A model generated the notes under the pieces. The model ran no database searches. It was not told the origin of the DNA and saw only the letters and a program-made list of their open reading frames with translations. 64,000 nt of DNA from contig NC_057318.1 in assembly GCF_000687475.1 (NCBI RefSeq), forward strand, positions 6,262,001-6,326,000, given 5' to 3'. The first letter of the stretch is position 1. The number at the start of each line of letters is the position of its first letter. Source of the DNA: Ustilaginoidea virens. Lineage: Eukaryota > Ascomycota > Sordariomycetes > Hypocreales > Clavicipitaceae. The translations under genes were made by a program, and so were the position numbers. Positions 1 through 11,640 of this stretch are shown in pieces.

Positions 1-198
1 AATTACACGATATGGCCTTTTTATGCGTGCCGTAGTCACGTGCTTCGGCGCGGTCGGGCCGGACTGCCCGCGTGCCCTACCGGGCTCAGGGGTAAAGGGG
101 CAAAAGGGGCCAAAGTGGCCACATTATGCGCATCGGGTGTGCGCGGCATATCCGTCGCAATATGCCCAATTAGGCACCTTGCGATAGCGATTCCGATA
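1..198 (-). repeat. Partial 3' LTR of CopA A1
   Basis: The sequence matches the U3-side part of the other CopA LTRs and ends at 198 in GCGATTCCGATA, the reverse complement of the LTR start TATCGGAATCGC (TGTCGG in less mutated copies). The rest of the LTR is outside the window. It includes the GC-rich block seen in every CopA LTR. Open frames in this block recur in both orientations in all copies and are not genes. Confidence 0.9.
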
Positions 199-640
199 CT
201 GGCAGCTTCTCTTTTTATAGAAGCAAATATTGGAATCGCTAGGATGTAAGGCGCACACATAGAAAGAAAAGTGCGGCGCGGTCTCGGCAGGTTATGCCGC
301 CGATAATGCCGTCGCGCCGCGCGGCCGGCTTATACAGGCTCATACCGTATAGCCGGTATGTTGAATATCGCAGCCAAAACAAAGGGGCAGAAAAGGGGCA
401 GTATTGCACACAACATTGAATATAAGAAAATCCACACACTTACTACCCATAACATCACCAATACCTTCCAAACGCAGTCAGATATTGACCAGCCTCTTTA
501 CCCACCCTTCCACACGTATAACAGCCCTATTTTAGTTAACGAAGGTCTCAAGGGTTTTATTTGGCATTCCCTTAGTCATTATATCGGCGAGGTTATCATT
601 CCCATTAATCTAGCAAATCTTATAGATTTCCTGGCGCTTA
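199..640 (-). other. CopA A1 3' untranslated region with junction hairpin
   Basis: This stretch lies between the RNase H frame and the 3' LTR. Next to the LTR, TATTGGAATCGCT (228-240) is nearly the inverse of the LTR-edge AGCGATTCCGATA (186-198), giving a hairpin across the element/LTR junction with an inner stem around TTCTC/AGAAG. The rest holds a conserved GC-rich segment (about 265-365) also present in A4, A5 and A6. No coding signal is seen. Confidence 0.7.
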
Positions 641-3600
641 TATAACTATCGTAGGGCCATAATATCTATCATAAGCCTCTTTTCCTTAGTAGTGCCTAGC
701 TTAACTAGGCATTCGTATAGCGAAAACGAATCCATATATATAACTATAGGGATCTTCGGCAATCCCAGCCTACTGGTAATCATATTAAGGGTTGTGCCTA
801 TCGTATATGCGATATCGACCCCTTACACCATACTATACAGCTCCGAAGCGAATACGCTACGCGTTACCCGCTTACTCTTTATAGAGCTATAAGTAATAAT
901 ATTACCGGTCAGCTAAAAAGCGTTATTCGCAGTATCTGCCTTATTCCCTAGCACAATCACGTAACCAATCTAGGAGCTTAAATCTTTATTGTTGGCAAAA
1001 GATCCATCAATAAATATAAAGATCTTAGCTGTATTAAGGGCCAAATTGATATACCGTAGGCCGCGATCCTGGTTATTGAGCTGCTATTAAAGGCGCTTAT
1101 TTAACCTCGCGATATCTTTAGGGTCAGGTTGCTAGTATTATACTGCAACAGATAGGTCAAAAGACGCCTCGGGCTAGCAGACTATAGCCACATAAGCACC
1201 GCAAGCGCATTACTCGATATAATTACGCTAGGCTGTAGGCGCATTCTTATCGATGGTCGTGATCTTTATACTTTAACCTTTCTAGTATAACATTATTATG
1301 CTGTCGGTAGTGATTATTAGCATATATCCGTTGAATATTAAGGGCACGGTTAGTAATAGCCTCATCTTAGGCTTGGCATTAAAGCCTGCCTTAGTAAGCT
1401 CCAATTCTTCCTATTAGAAGAAGGTATCGTCACTTAGGCCAAGGGTATTATCAGTCTACATACCTACGATACCAAAGTATATAGTAGTATTGCGGTTAGG
1501 AACGTCAGTACGGTCAGTATTGCCAGTACGGTCAGTATCGTTATTACCGGCGGATATCAGCAAATAGGGGTCATAGGTTGATATAGTTATGCCTAACTTC
1601 TCGCGATGGTGCCGGAAGTATATTGCCCACCAGTGGGTGCCTGCCTCAGCTATTCCGTATAGTGGCTTTACCACTTCCATAATCGTATTATTGGGGTATT
1701 AATACGCTATTTGCTTAGGTAGCTTAGCGATAATTAAACGATTAAAGGTTATAGAAGATTACACATAAGCCTACGTGATATCCCATATCTAAAGAAATAG
1801 GCCGTAGGAGCGTTATAATAAAAAGGCTATTAATATAAGTAACCGTTGACTAGCCCATTAGATTATAGGGGACTAAGTTAATATCAATCGCTTTTCATCA
1901 TCACTATGCCCTTGAATAATAAGCCTAGACTTCTCGTACGGCATATCCATGCCTTTGCCCTTAATTTCTCGTACTATATATAAGTTAAATAGGCGTTAGG
2001 CTCCATATTGACCGATATTAAAGGTGATAAATCGGAATATATTACGGGCTTATAATACTTTAATCTCTATACGGTCCGACTGCTTAAAAGGGTCTCTAGG
2101 GGTCGTAATCTTGCCTTCCCGGCATAATTAGCTAGCAAGCTATAGGTCGGCTTACTCTTTAGCAGTTAGGAAAGAGGCGTCAATAACAGTATTAGAAGCG
2201 ATAGTATTAACGAGAGCCTCTTCTTAATCTTTATTAATCATAACATCGGATATTATACATACTAGCAGTAAGGCTACAGCCGGTATCCTGACCTCTAGTC
2301 TACTGGGGCAGGCCGGTCCTTCGGCATAAACAATATCTTCAGGATCATCAGCAGCAGGATCGCTATCAAGGTCGTAATTATAAAGCTTAACAACTATTAA
2401 CCAGAACTTAACCGGGCCATATGGCATCTATACGATATAGGTCTCACCTTCGAGGCTGATTAACTAGTACGGCCTATACCATCCACCCTTTTCTCTCTAT
2501 ACCCATATATCAAACTATAGGGGTAGTCGGTAGATAGGCCATATATTCGGGCCGTTCTATTAGGCGAAGGCATCGCAAACCTATCGCTTAATAAGGCATT
2601 TCCTAGCTTTATTAGTAGCCTTTCGTAATATTAAGGCATATTATAATACTAATAGGCTAGGGGGTGAGTCATCCGTAAGTCGGGGATACGCTCCAAAGAC
2701 TAATAACATAGGTATAAGGCCATTAGGCCCAGCAGAATCATTAACGGCTTTAATAGCTAGCTATAGTTTCTATTCCCTTATTAATAGGTCGCCTACTTCT
2801 TTATTAACGATAGTATAGGCTCTGCGTAACAGGGCGTAGTATCTCTCGACTTTACTAATACTATAGTAGGCTTCGACGGGTATTTTATCCACATTAATAG
2901 AGAAAAGCCGGGCATTATGATAGAATTTAGTAGAAGCGAAGTTAGGTCTGGCATCATAAACTATCCAATCTAGCGGGCTAAAGTAAGTATCGATCTAGCA
3001 TTCCTTAAGGGTATTCTAGATATCTCAGGCCTTCTATCTTTATAGATCAAGGAACCTAGCTGCCTAAAAGCTTATTGCAGCATCCACAATATATAATACC
3101 GGCCGATTATTAATATAAAGGATATCAACGATAATTTCATAGTTGAATTAGCTAGTATCGTCATCCTTAAGGGTGAATTTAAACCAATTAGGTGCCTTTG
3201 CGTTCATCTAGCATTAATGGCACATATAGGTAATACTCTCGATAATATTACAGTTAATATCATTATAACTAGCCCGTTGAAGTAATTTAGAGAGCCTATT
3301 AATAAAGGGGTGCCCGAATCGACGATATAGTTAATAGATTTCCTGTAACAATAGATAAAAGGCTGTAGTATCTATAGCATTAAGAGTCCACTATAGATAT
3401 CCCCATTTCCTAATAATTAGAACCTTAATATCCCCTTAGATTAACAGGTTGTTAATATTATTAAGCTTTACGCCTATCCTATCTATATCCGTAATAGAAT
3501 AAAGGAAGGGGGTGCCACTATTAAGGATATAGAAAGGGATGTTCCTAAATATCGTAGGGATATTCAGTATGCCGGAAGATATAGCAGAGCTAGCGCCGAA

Positions 3601-3790
3601 GTTTACCATATGCTTTTTATCAATCGTCTCGATAGTTAGGGTCTTCATCAATCTCATCAGGGCCTTTACTTAACCTAGGCCTGCTATTAATAAGCCGGAA
3701 GCGCCGGTATCCAATAGGATTCTGCAGAAAGTATAGTCACCATACCGTTCTTCTTCTAGAAAGGCAGAATTACGGTCGGGTAAGGGCATT
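640..3790 (-). pseudogene. CopA A1 pol: protease, integrase, RT, RNase H, broken
   Basis: Reading right to left, the retropepsin motif DTGASGLL (about 3690-3720) begins the protease, which continues to about 3436. The integrase core follows at about 3240-2480, then a linker containing the short YNYDLDSDP block (2224-2427). RT covers about 2130-1330, including the KPLYGIAEAG motif (1456-1680) typical of copia RT. RNase H lies at about 1030-650, with the SELYS-like and DSFSLYE-like motifs known from the better copies. The product would be the polyprotein that matures, reverse transcribes and integrates the element. TAG/TAA codons interrupt every domain, and the longest open piece is under 80 codons. 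RIP rather than frameshift explains most breaks. Confidence 0.82.
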
Positions 3791-3799
3791 CGGAAGGGG

Positions 3800-6330
3800 T
3801 TAATTTATAGGAAGGCATATCGGCATAATTCATCTTGCAAGGCTTATAATATCTTAATTAGTAATACCTCTATTTGCAGGGGGGCTTAGAAATACTAAGT
3901 GGCTATAATTTATGGTGCGATAGCGTCCTCTATATCCCAATATGTGACCCCTGCCATCATAACTTCAATATCTTTAACGATATTATTAAAATCGGCATCT
4001 TTAAGGGCTTGGTCGGCAGTCCCTTCGTATTCCTATAGGAAAATACAGAATTTCTTATTATCAGGGGCGGTACGGTTAGAACGGTTCTTCAGCCATTATG
4101 CCTTTAATTCTTATTGCTCTTTATTAGTATAGTTAGATAACTAACATCCTAATTTATTACAAACGAAGCATCTTTTTTAACGAGGCCTAGCTGGAAAGGC
4201 GCGATTCTATTATTACCGTTAAGGGGGTCTATATCGTTAGGGGCGTTAATACCGGTTATAAGATTAGCCGTATCTACGATCTATAAATAACGCCATATTA
4301 CCATCAATATCTTCGACATCCTAATGTTATTAGGGCTGCTATTAAAGGAAATAATGCTATTAAGTTATATAGGTAGTCTCGTAGATGGAAAGGGATCGCT
4401 ATAAGTTAGCAGCGAGGCCTTCGAATATAGGGGCATAACGATATAAGGCCTAGCTATACTTAGGGGTATCCCTTATAGTATTAAGCACTTGCCGATAAAG
4501 CTCTATATCAGCTATAAAAGGGGGAAAAAGACCACAATATAAGCGCTAAAGTTCCTCTAGTAGGATATTAAGGCATTCTAGCTTTAATTTATTAGGATGT
4601 TTCGCGATAGTTGATTAGAGCGTTATTCTATTCTAATAGTACAAATAGAATTGCTCTATACTCTCATTCTCGAAATAGCTCTTGACTTTACGGACCATAT
4701 CGTCAAAAGTAAAAGTATCATAAATGCATTCGATATTATTAAAGTAATACATCTTAATATCGCCGATTAGTATGATTTAAAAGGCTCTTATGAGTATATA
4801 ATCGGGCAGTCCTAGAAGGCGGCACTTACTCTTAAAGGATACTACCTTTAGTACAAAGAAGTCATCCATTTTGCCGCTATATCTATCCTCTATACGATAG
4901 CTATATAAAAGGTCAAATATCTTCTTCGAAATATCGTTAAACCCGGCCTCTATATAGGCTCTTTAGGTATGATCTTCTTAGTAGTATTCCGGAGGGTATT
5001 CCAGAACGGCTTATCGGTAGCCTTACGGTAGGCTGGCGGGATCTCTAGCTAGGTTATCCTATAACCCGGGTCGGTCTAGGTTTACCAGTCCTCCCGTCAA
5101 AACGGTCCGTTCATCGGCCTAGGTAGGCCGATAGTGCCGGGAGGGGTCCAATGCTATGCCTATCCTTAGCATTATAGGCATTTGAGCCGGTGGTTAAAGC
5201 ATTTATGCCTGTAGGTTATAGCTACGATACTATAATTCGTAATATCTAGTATTAGGGGCAGCTGTTTTATTAATATTAGGGGCTTACCCTGTGCCGCTAG
5301 TAACGGCATATCGGGGAATATTAATATTAGTGGCTTGGAGGGTATCGCTAGCAACTTCGAGGGTGTTGCCGTTAGCGCTCTCTATTAATTAAAGCACATT
5401 ATCAAGGCCTATAATCTAACCTCTAGCCCTTATAGGCATACTATAATTCTAAGGGGCATTAGGATAGCCACCTCGGCTAGCCCGGCTAGGGGTATAACCC
5501 CTAGGGTGTAGTATTTGGTCGGTCGGGCTATAGTTATCGTCCATTGTATGCTATTATTGCTATCGGGAGCTTTCCTTTATCTTAAATAGCGGCCTATTGT
5601 AAATAGGCGCTTTCCCTTTCTATTATAGCGGCCGGCCCCTTTCTTCTTCGGTAGGAATAGGGGCCTTTTTTAATGTAAATAGAGGGATAAGGGGTTATTA
5701 TGCCGTTAGTATTGCAAAGTCCCTGGGGGTCAAAGGGGCTTATAAAGGTCTTCGCGAGGGTAATCGCGAGGGTGTTCGTAAGGGTATTCATAATAGTATC
5801 CATAAGGGTATTCGAATAATTATAGCAGGAAGTGAATTCCTTAAGCTTATAATAGAAAGGGCATCTTAGTTCATTTACATCTCCCGTTCGGTATAAGTAG
5901 TAGGGACTAATTATTCCCTATCTGGGTTTAACCAGGATATAAAGGTCTTGCGTGCAAGTTAGAGGTCTATTTCTTCTTAAGGCCATTCAGGCATATGCTC
6001 TTATTATATGCAATAGAGAAGGGTCCTAATTATTGATGATCCTATGCTTCTAATATATACCCTACGTTCCCATAGGGTTATTCGGAATTCCTATAGGAGC
6101 CGTTTATTGATACAGCTAAATAGTTCCTCGGTCCACTCATTACAATCCTCATAGAATTATTCCTATAGATCATCATCCTTCTCATCGCCTATTATATAAC
6201 TATTGATGAGGTAGGCGATACAATTATATAACTATTCGTCTGTAGTATTTATAGGGTCAACTTGATCTATCGAATCGATCTAGTCTTTTATAATGATTTT
6301 AGCGAAAGGGTTGAGCTTTTCCGGTAATAG
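3800..6330 (-). pseudogene. CopA A1 gag with zinc knuckle, broken
   Basis: The region encodes a gag-like protein homologous to the gag of A4, A5 and A6. Near its C-terminal end (about 4133-4190) is a zinc-knuckle motif, RCFVCNKLGC followed by LSNYT, where the usual Trp after the third Cys has become a stop (TGG to TAG). This variant, CX2CX4CW..H, is typical of a group of fungal copia elements. Upstream lies the conserved block LLGLPDY (about 4810-4830) and an acidic Asn/Asp-rich N-terminal part. The start codon is not clear. Gag would form the virus-like particle; this copy cannot. Confidence 0.75.
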
Positions 6331-6911
6331 TGCCTCTATTATAATATTGATAGGAGTAGGTGTGTATGGCAGAGAGAAAGGGAGCGTTTAGCGTAGGTAT
6401 TAAAAGGAAGTAATTAATAAAAAGAAGGTAGAAAGAAGGAAGCAATTGATAAAAAGAAGGTTATAAGTAGTAAAAGAAGGAAAAAAGGAAGGAAGTAATA
6501 GTCGGGCAGGATATTATAGGCATTCCGATTGCTTATTTAACTATATATCGGTAAATAGGTCCTTTACTATTATGAGGCTTTAAGTCGCTTGCGTAAGAAC
6601 CTACGTTTATGCCTGCTAATAGTATTACAATAGATTTAGCGTTCCGTAGTTCCCAGCACAACCAAAGATATCGTGATATTCAGCGATCGTTACTAACTGA
6701 CACAATTAATCAGTATAATATTAGCGATTATTCCTCGTAATAGACGAGTAGGGAAGGTTAGACATAATCAGTTTATCCCTTAGTCCGTAACATATAAGCC
6801 GTTTCGACTGAATTAGGCTAAATCACGTTCCTTATTAGCACGATCTTTTTAAATCGCCTCTTCTTATTGTCCTAGCTAATCTGTGAAGTGAACTTCAACT
6901 TCACTAATCAG
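6331..6911 (-). other. CopA A1 5' leader
   Basis: This purine/pyrimidine-biased leader lies between the 5' LTR and gag, with GGAAGGAAG-type runs at 6390-6500. Bases 6900-6912 hold the conserved CTGATTAGTGAA box (minus strand) directly after the LTR, where a primer-binding site is expected. It does not match a standard TGG-starting tRNA complement. No coding potential is seen. Confidence 0.6.
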
Positions 6912-7250
6912 TATTAGTTACATTAAGGGGTACCTAGTTATACGTAGGGTTGCGCGCGTGGTATTAAGTACCGTAAGGTCACCGGTCAAAGGTATAATTA
7001 CTTCTTTGATTATGACTGATTAACTAAAAGGAAAAAAAGGAAGCAAAAGAGTAATTACACGATGTGGCCTTTTTATGCGTGCTATAGTCACGTGCTTCGG
7101 CGCGGTCGGGCCGGACTGCCCGCGTGCCCTACCGGGCTCAGGGGTAAAGGGGCAAAAGTGGCCAAAGTGGCCACATCGTGCGCATCGGGTGTGCGCGGCA
7201 CATCCGTCGCAATGTGCCCAATTGGGCACCTTGCGACAGCGATTCCGACA
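6912..7250 (-). repeat. 5' LTR of CopA A1
   Basis: This LTR of about 339 bp runs on the minus strand from TGTCGGAATCGC (ending at 7250) to TACTAATA-like bases at 6912. It is slightly shorter than the 341-345 bp of other copies because of a small deletion near its 3' end. It keeps the palindrome-rich U3 start and a C/T-rich tract reminiscent of fungal promoters. Confidence 0.9.
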
Positions 7251-8501
7251 ATAACCCCTAGGGTAAAGTATTTGATCGGTCGGGCTATAGTCTTCGTCGG
7301 CCGTTATATATTGTTATTGATGACGGGAGCTTTCCCCTGTTTTGAATAGCGATCTATTGTAAATAGGCGTCTTCCCTTTTCGTTGCTAGGACCGGCCTTT
7401 ATTTTCTTCTTCTTTAATAGGGGCAGGGGCATAAGGCTTCTTCGATATTGAGGGGGGGATAATAGGTTATTATGACTGTGATCGTGCCACCCTTAGTATT
7501 GCGAAGTCCCTTAATATTAAGGCTTATGAGGATCTTCTTGAGGGCCTTACTGTGGTAGGTGCTTATAATGAATTCTATAAGCCTATGACTTCCTCGTCGA
7601 AATTGCCGATAGGTACTAATGCTTCCCTATAAGGGTTGAGTCGTAACTGGAATATCTTATGCCCTAATTAACGGTCGATCTCTTCTTAAGGCTATTCAGG
7701 GTTCTATTGTTGTTGAAGGCATTCTATTAAGGTAGGTATTATAATGGAGCCTGATACTCCGATATATACGCCGTGATCCCGTAGGTATGTGCGGAATTCG
7801 CGTAGGAATGGTGGATTAACGCGGTTGAATAATTGTTCATCCTATTCACTACAGTCGTTATGGAATAGTTCCCATAGGTTATCGTTAATTGTATAGTCTT
7901 TCTCATAGGTATAGATCAAGAAGGCCAGGCGGTTGTGTAATGCTATAGTAGTGGCATCAGGGGTAATTGGCTCTATCGCAGTGGCCTAGTTGTTATTAAG
8001 TAAGGGGGCAAATCGTTGTAGCCTTTCAGGTAGTGCCGGTTGTGATATTGATAATCGTAATCGTGCTATAGTGTTGAGAGAAGGGGGGGGGGTTGTATTG
8101 CAAGGAGTGGAAGGTCGGCCTTTACCGGTAGGGGTAAAAAAAAGAAAAGAAGGGGTTAGTTAGCAAGATAACTATTTAACGGAATAGGTTATTTGCCTCC
8201 TATAGTTAGTAGCGGACCGTTCAATAGAATAGGTCAGCCGCCTTTTAGATACTAAAGGTATCTTTAAAGATCGTGATAGTTAGTATGTTTTCTTCCTTCG
8301 TAATAGACGGAGGTAGAAGAGGTCTATATCGTTCTTCTAATTAGTTGGCAGCGTAACCGTTTAACGGAATGGGTTATCTGCCTTCCTAATTAGTACGATT
8401 TGCAATAGAAATCGTCTCTTCGAGAGTAATCTTGCTGATCTATAATGAAACCGTCTTTGCGGGATATTATCCTGTGAGTGGTATCTATCACCACTGATTA
8501 G
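7251..8501 (-). pseudogene. CopA A2: gag N-terminal part and leader, rest displaced
   Basis: This is the 5' internal part of a second minus-strand CopA copy, interrupted by A1 at 7250. It aligns with the gag N-terminal region and leader of A5, and less well with A1, A4 and A6, so A2 and A5 form subfamily b. Many stop codons interrupt it. The remainder of A2 (its pol and 3' LTR) must lie left of the window, beyond A1. The leader (about 8060-8501) contains two related copies of an AACGGAATGGGTTAT-like segment around 8170-8370. Confidence 0.72.
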
Positions 8502-8842
8502 TGTTGATATAAACTCGGGGTACCTAGTTATACGTAGGGTCGCGCGCGTGGTATTAAGTACCGGGAGGTCACTAAGTAAAGGATTTATTGGCTTTACTAA
8601 TGACTAAATATCTAAAAGGAAAGAAAGGAAGCAAAAGAGGGTAATTATACGATGTGGCCTTTTTGTGCCTATGCCGTTGTCACGTGCATCGGCGCAGTCG
8701 GGCCGGGCTGCCCGCGTGCCCTACCGGGCTCAGGGGTAAAGGGGCAAAAGGGGCCAAAGTGGCCACATCGTGCGCATCGGGTGTGCGCGGCATATCCGTC
8801 GCAATGTGCCCAATTGGGCACCTTGCGACAGCGATTCCGACA
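8502..8842 (-). repeat. 5' LTR of CopA A2
   Basis: This complete 341-bp LTR on the minus strand starts TGTCGGAATCGC (at 8842) and ends TTTATATCAACA (at 8502), giving perfect TG...CA ends. The target duplication ACTTT (8843-8847) follows, inside the LTR of A3, so A2 inserted into an opposite-strand CopA LTR. It is one of the least mutated CopA LTRs here. Confidence 0.92.
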
Positions 8843-9101
8843 ACTTTGGCCACTTTTGCCCCTTTACCCCTGAGCCCGGTAGGGCATGCGGGCAGCCCGG
8901 CTCGACTGCGCCGATGCACGTGACAACGGCACATACATAAAAAGGCCATATCGTGTAATTACCCTCTTTTGCTTTCTTTCTTTCCTTTTAGATAGTCAGT
9001 TATTAGTAAAGCAATTAAATCCTTTACTTGGTGACCTCACGGTATATGATACTACGCGCGCGACCCTACGTACAACTGGGTACCCCGAGTTTGTATTAAC
9101 A
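8843..9101 (+). repeat. CopA A3: right-hand part of a plus-strand LTR
   Basis: This is about 259 bp of a CopA LTR on the plus strand, continuing from the point equivalent to GTGGCC|ACTTT and ending TTTGTATTAACA at 9101. The missing first part lies left of the window beyond A1/A2. CopB gag sequence starts directly after it, so A3 is a solo LTR or the 3' LTR of an element inserted in B1. TTACT (9102-9106) would be its target duplication. The LTR end type groups it with subfamily b. Confidence 0.85.
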
Positions 9102-10275
9102 TTACTAATAATAGCTCCAAACTAGTAGTCAAGCTGATATCCCAATATAATTGGGATATCTGGTATAATTATATTTAAAAGTATACTTTAGAGGATGATA
9201 TTTAGATATTTATTAATCCTAAGGGCTTAGTAATACTAAATATACCCCTTCTGCTGGTATGGGAATTGGATGAACCTATCTATTCCATGCAGGTATTAGC
9301 ATTAATACCTATATTGGTAGTAATAGCCGATTTATTAATAGAAGCTATAGATCGTGCCCCTTCTGCAAATACTAGAGCTATATCAGTAGTTAGGGCATCA
9401 TCGGTAGTACTATTACCTACCCTAGTGAGAATAAGAATAATCCGGCTGTAGTAAGTCGAGAATATTAAAGAAAACCACTACTTTAAGCCGATATAACGCC
9501 CTAGTGGTACTACTACTGTAGAATAGATAAAATAAGCCAATATTTAGTATAACTTTTAGAACGACCGTTATACGATATTTAGTCGGAATCTTCGAGTGTA
9601 TATAGCGTGGTTTAAATTAACGCTAAGCTTTAGCTATAAGATATTAGTAGCAGGCGATCGGAACATTCGAGGAAAAATTTAATGCCTAATAGAATATATG
9701 CGACCGGTTTAGCTTATTATCTGGGAATACCTTGAAGAAAAATTTAAGTAGACTATACGATATAATCTCGGAAGATGTAATATAGAGGAATAATTTAATG
9801 AAATCTCTACGTTATATAAGTGATTAGTGCGAATAGACTTAATCCTTATTAATGGGAATATGCCTACTAAATGGCTAGCGGAAGCTCTTTATTAAAAGTA
9901 TCCTGTCTTTAAGGATAAAATCCTTAATCAAATAGTAAAGGCATAGGAATAGAATAAATATCTCGATTTTCTAATAACTATTAAAAATATTTAGTAGAAA
10001 TAGGAGCTAAAAGAGAAGGGGAAGGTTAGTAGTAGTTATATAGTATTTATAACCGATAATATTAAACCTTTATTATAAACCGCTTCTAGTAATACTTTAG
10101 CTTTATCTTCGGTAGAGAAAAAGACCTATAAATACTATAGTAAGCCCTATATGGTAAAAGGGCCTTATTATAAGAATTATTAGATATTAACTTTATTAAT
10201 AGCTTTACACTATTTAAAAGGCAGGATTAGTAAGAAAAGCTAGGAAGCTGTATATAAAAAGATAAAAAAGGAATC
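9102..10275 (+). pseudogene. CopB B1 gag, N-terminus lost, broken
   Basis: The frame matches B2 gag from about residue 6 onward; the ATG was separated by the A3 insertion. Recognisable blocks are LLLVWELDEPIYS (about 9250-9290), the central EEKFNA/YLEEKFK region, MPTKWLAEALY (about 9850-9890), and a Cys/Lys-rich stretch KTYKYYSKPY (about 10120-10150). In B2 that stretch keeps one more Cys and may be a decayed zinc knuckle. Stops are TAG/TAA. The longest uninterrupted piece is 61 codons (9266-9451). The frame ends at KKESI, where CopC solo LTR C1 enters between GAATC (10271-10275) and TATTG. Confidence 0.8.
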
Positions 10276-10749
10276 TATTGCAATTCTCAAGGTCACTATA
10301 AAAGCAAAGCCTTACTAGCTAGCTAGATGGCACAAGACTGTCTGCGACCTGTGAACTAATCTTAGTATAAATACTAGATTTTTCACTAAGTCCTAAGACT
10401 ATATAAGTGCTATAAAGTAGGGCAAGTATAAAGGCAAGGCAAATATAAAATAACCAGAAACGCAGGGAAGGTGGAAGTTAAGAGGCATATAGTGCATTAA
10501 CAGACTCGATTGTGCTACCCTTCTACTATCTAGAAAGAAGGGGGAAAGCTATCCTATATATACACGAAGAAGGGGTGGGCCCAGGCATCCAGGTAGCCAG
10601 TAAAAAAGCTCCTCGTAATGCTCGCTTTGCCACGTATATAATACGTCAACAGCCCCACTATATCGGGCCTTTTTAACCACCCTAACCACCGCACTAGTAA
10701 CTAGCCACCACGCTAGTGACTACCCACCACACTAGTAGACTACCCACTA
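10276..10749 (-). repeat. CopC C1 solo LTR, left part
   Basis: This is the first 474 bp of a CopC LTR on the minus strand, beginning TATTGCAATTCTCAAGG. The LTR continues at 18918 after the A4 insertion. Upstream flank is GAATC (10271-10275). It is very close to C2 (16306-17040) and to the two LTRs of C3. The right part of this segment is a run of short ACTAGT/CCACCAC-type repeats. Confidence 0.9.
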
Positions 10750-11094
10750 TGTCGGAATCGCTGTCGCAAGGTGCCCAATTGGGCACCAATTAGGCATATT
10801 GCGACGAATGTGCCGCGCATACCCGTTACGCACGATGTGGCTACTTTTGCCCCTATACCCCTGAGCCCGGTAGGGCACGCGGGCAGTCCGGCCCGACCGC
10901 GCCGAAGCACGTGACTACAGCACGCACAAAAAGGCCACATCGTGTAATTACTCTTTTGCTTCCTTTCTTTCCTCTTAGTTAGTCATAGTCATAATCAAAG
11001 AAGTAATTATACCTTTAACCGGTAACCTCACGGTACTTAATACTACGCGCGCAACCCTACATATAACTAGGTACCCCTTAATGTGATACTAACA
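10750..11094 (+). repeat. 5' LTR of CopA A4
   Basis: It runs from TGTCGGAATCGC to GTGATACTAACA. Near its start, GTCGCAA (10763-10769) and TTGCGAC (10799-10805) enclose the perfect palindrome GGTGCCCAATTGGGCACC (10770-10787). A CACGATGTGGC box near 10832 pairs with GGCCACATCGTG near 10932. A CACGTG hexamer and a C/T-rich tract lie in the second half. No clear TATA box is seen. Confidence 0.92.
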
Positions 11095-11640
11095 CTAATT
11101 AGTAAAGTTGAAGTTTACTTCATAGATTAGCTAGGAATAGCAAGAAGAGACAATTTAAACAGGTTATACTAATAAGGAATGTGATCTAGCCTATTCCGAA
11201 GAACGGCTATAGATATTATAAACTAAAGGATAAATTGATTATATCTAACCTTCCCTACTCGTCTATCACAAGGAATAACCGCTAATATCATACTGATTTA
11301 TAGTATCAGTCAGTAACAATCGCTAAATATTACGATATCTTTAGTTGTGCTAGGATATACATAGCGCTAAAGATCTATCATAATACCATTAGCAGGCACA
11401 AATGCAAGTTCTTATGCAAGCGACTCAGAACCTCAATAGTAAAGGACCTATTTGCCGATATATAGTTAAATAAGCAATCGGAACGCCTATAATATCCTGC
11501 CCGACTATTGCTTCCTTCCTTCTTTTCTTCCTTTACTAATTATAACCTTCTTTTTATTAATTACTTCTTTCTTTCCTCTACCAATTACTACTTTCCTTCA
11601 TTAGTTATTTCCTTATAATACCCATACCTCGCTCTCTATT
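11095..11640 (+). other. CopA A4 5' leader
   Basis: The LTR end CA plus the next bases form CACTAATTAGTA, a near-perfect palindrome (perfect, CACTAATTAGTG, in A6) at the place where a primer-binding site is expected. No good tRNA-3'-end complement is evident. The rest is C/T-rich (11515-11640) and shows no coding potential. Confidence 0.6.

Larger units (their letters stand above)
1..7250 (-). mobile_element. CopA copy A1: Ty1/copia-type LTR retrotransposon, left end outside the window
   Basis: On the minus strand the order is 5' LTR (6912-7250), leader, gag, protease, integrase, reverse transcriptase, RNase H, 3' UTR and 3' LTR (1-198, cut by the window edge). Protease, then integrase, then RT is the Ty1/copia order. 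The frames contain many TAG/TAA codons, so the copy is dead. It is inserted in the leader/gag region of a second CopA copy (A2) in the same orientation. The base after its LTR starts the presumed 5-bp duplication ATAAC (7251-7255); the partner lies left of the window and cannot be checked. The LTR 3' end (CTTAATG type) places it in subfamily a with A4 and A6. Confidence 0.88.

Noticed and set aside
7020..7349. Recurrent open frames in GC-rich CopA LTR blocks (also 1-260, 8652-8949, 10740-10940, 44772-45047, 51838-52062)
   Set aside because: They appear on both strands of every CopA LTR, start inside LTR sequence and have no conserved start or end. They are composition artefacts.
8502..9101. 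A DNA transposon or MITE with long terminal inverted repeats
   Set aside because: Both arms are CopA LTR sequence, and the ACTTT duplication shows one LTR inserted in another.
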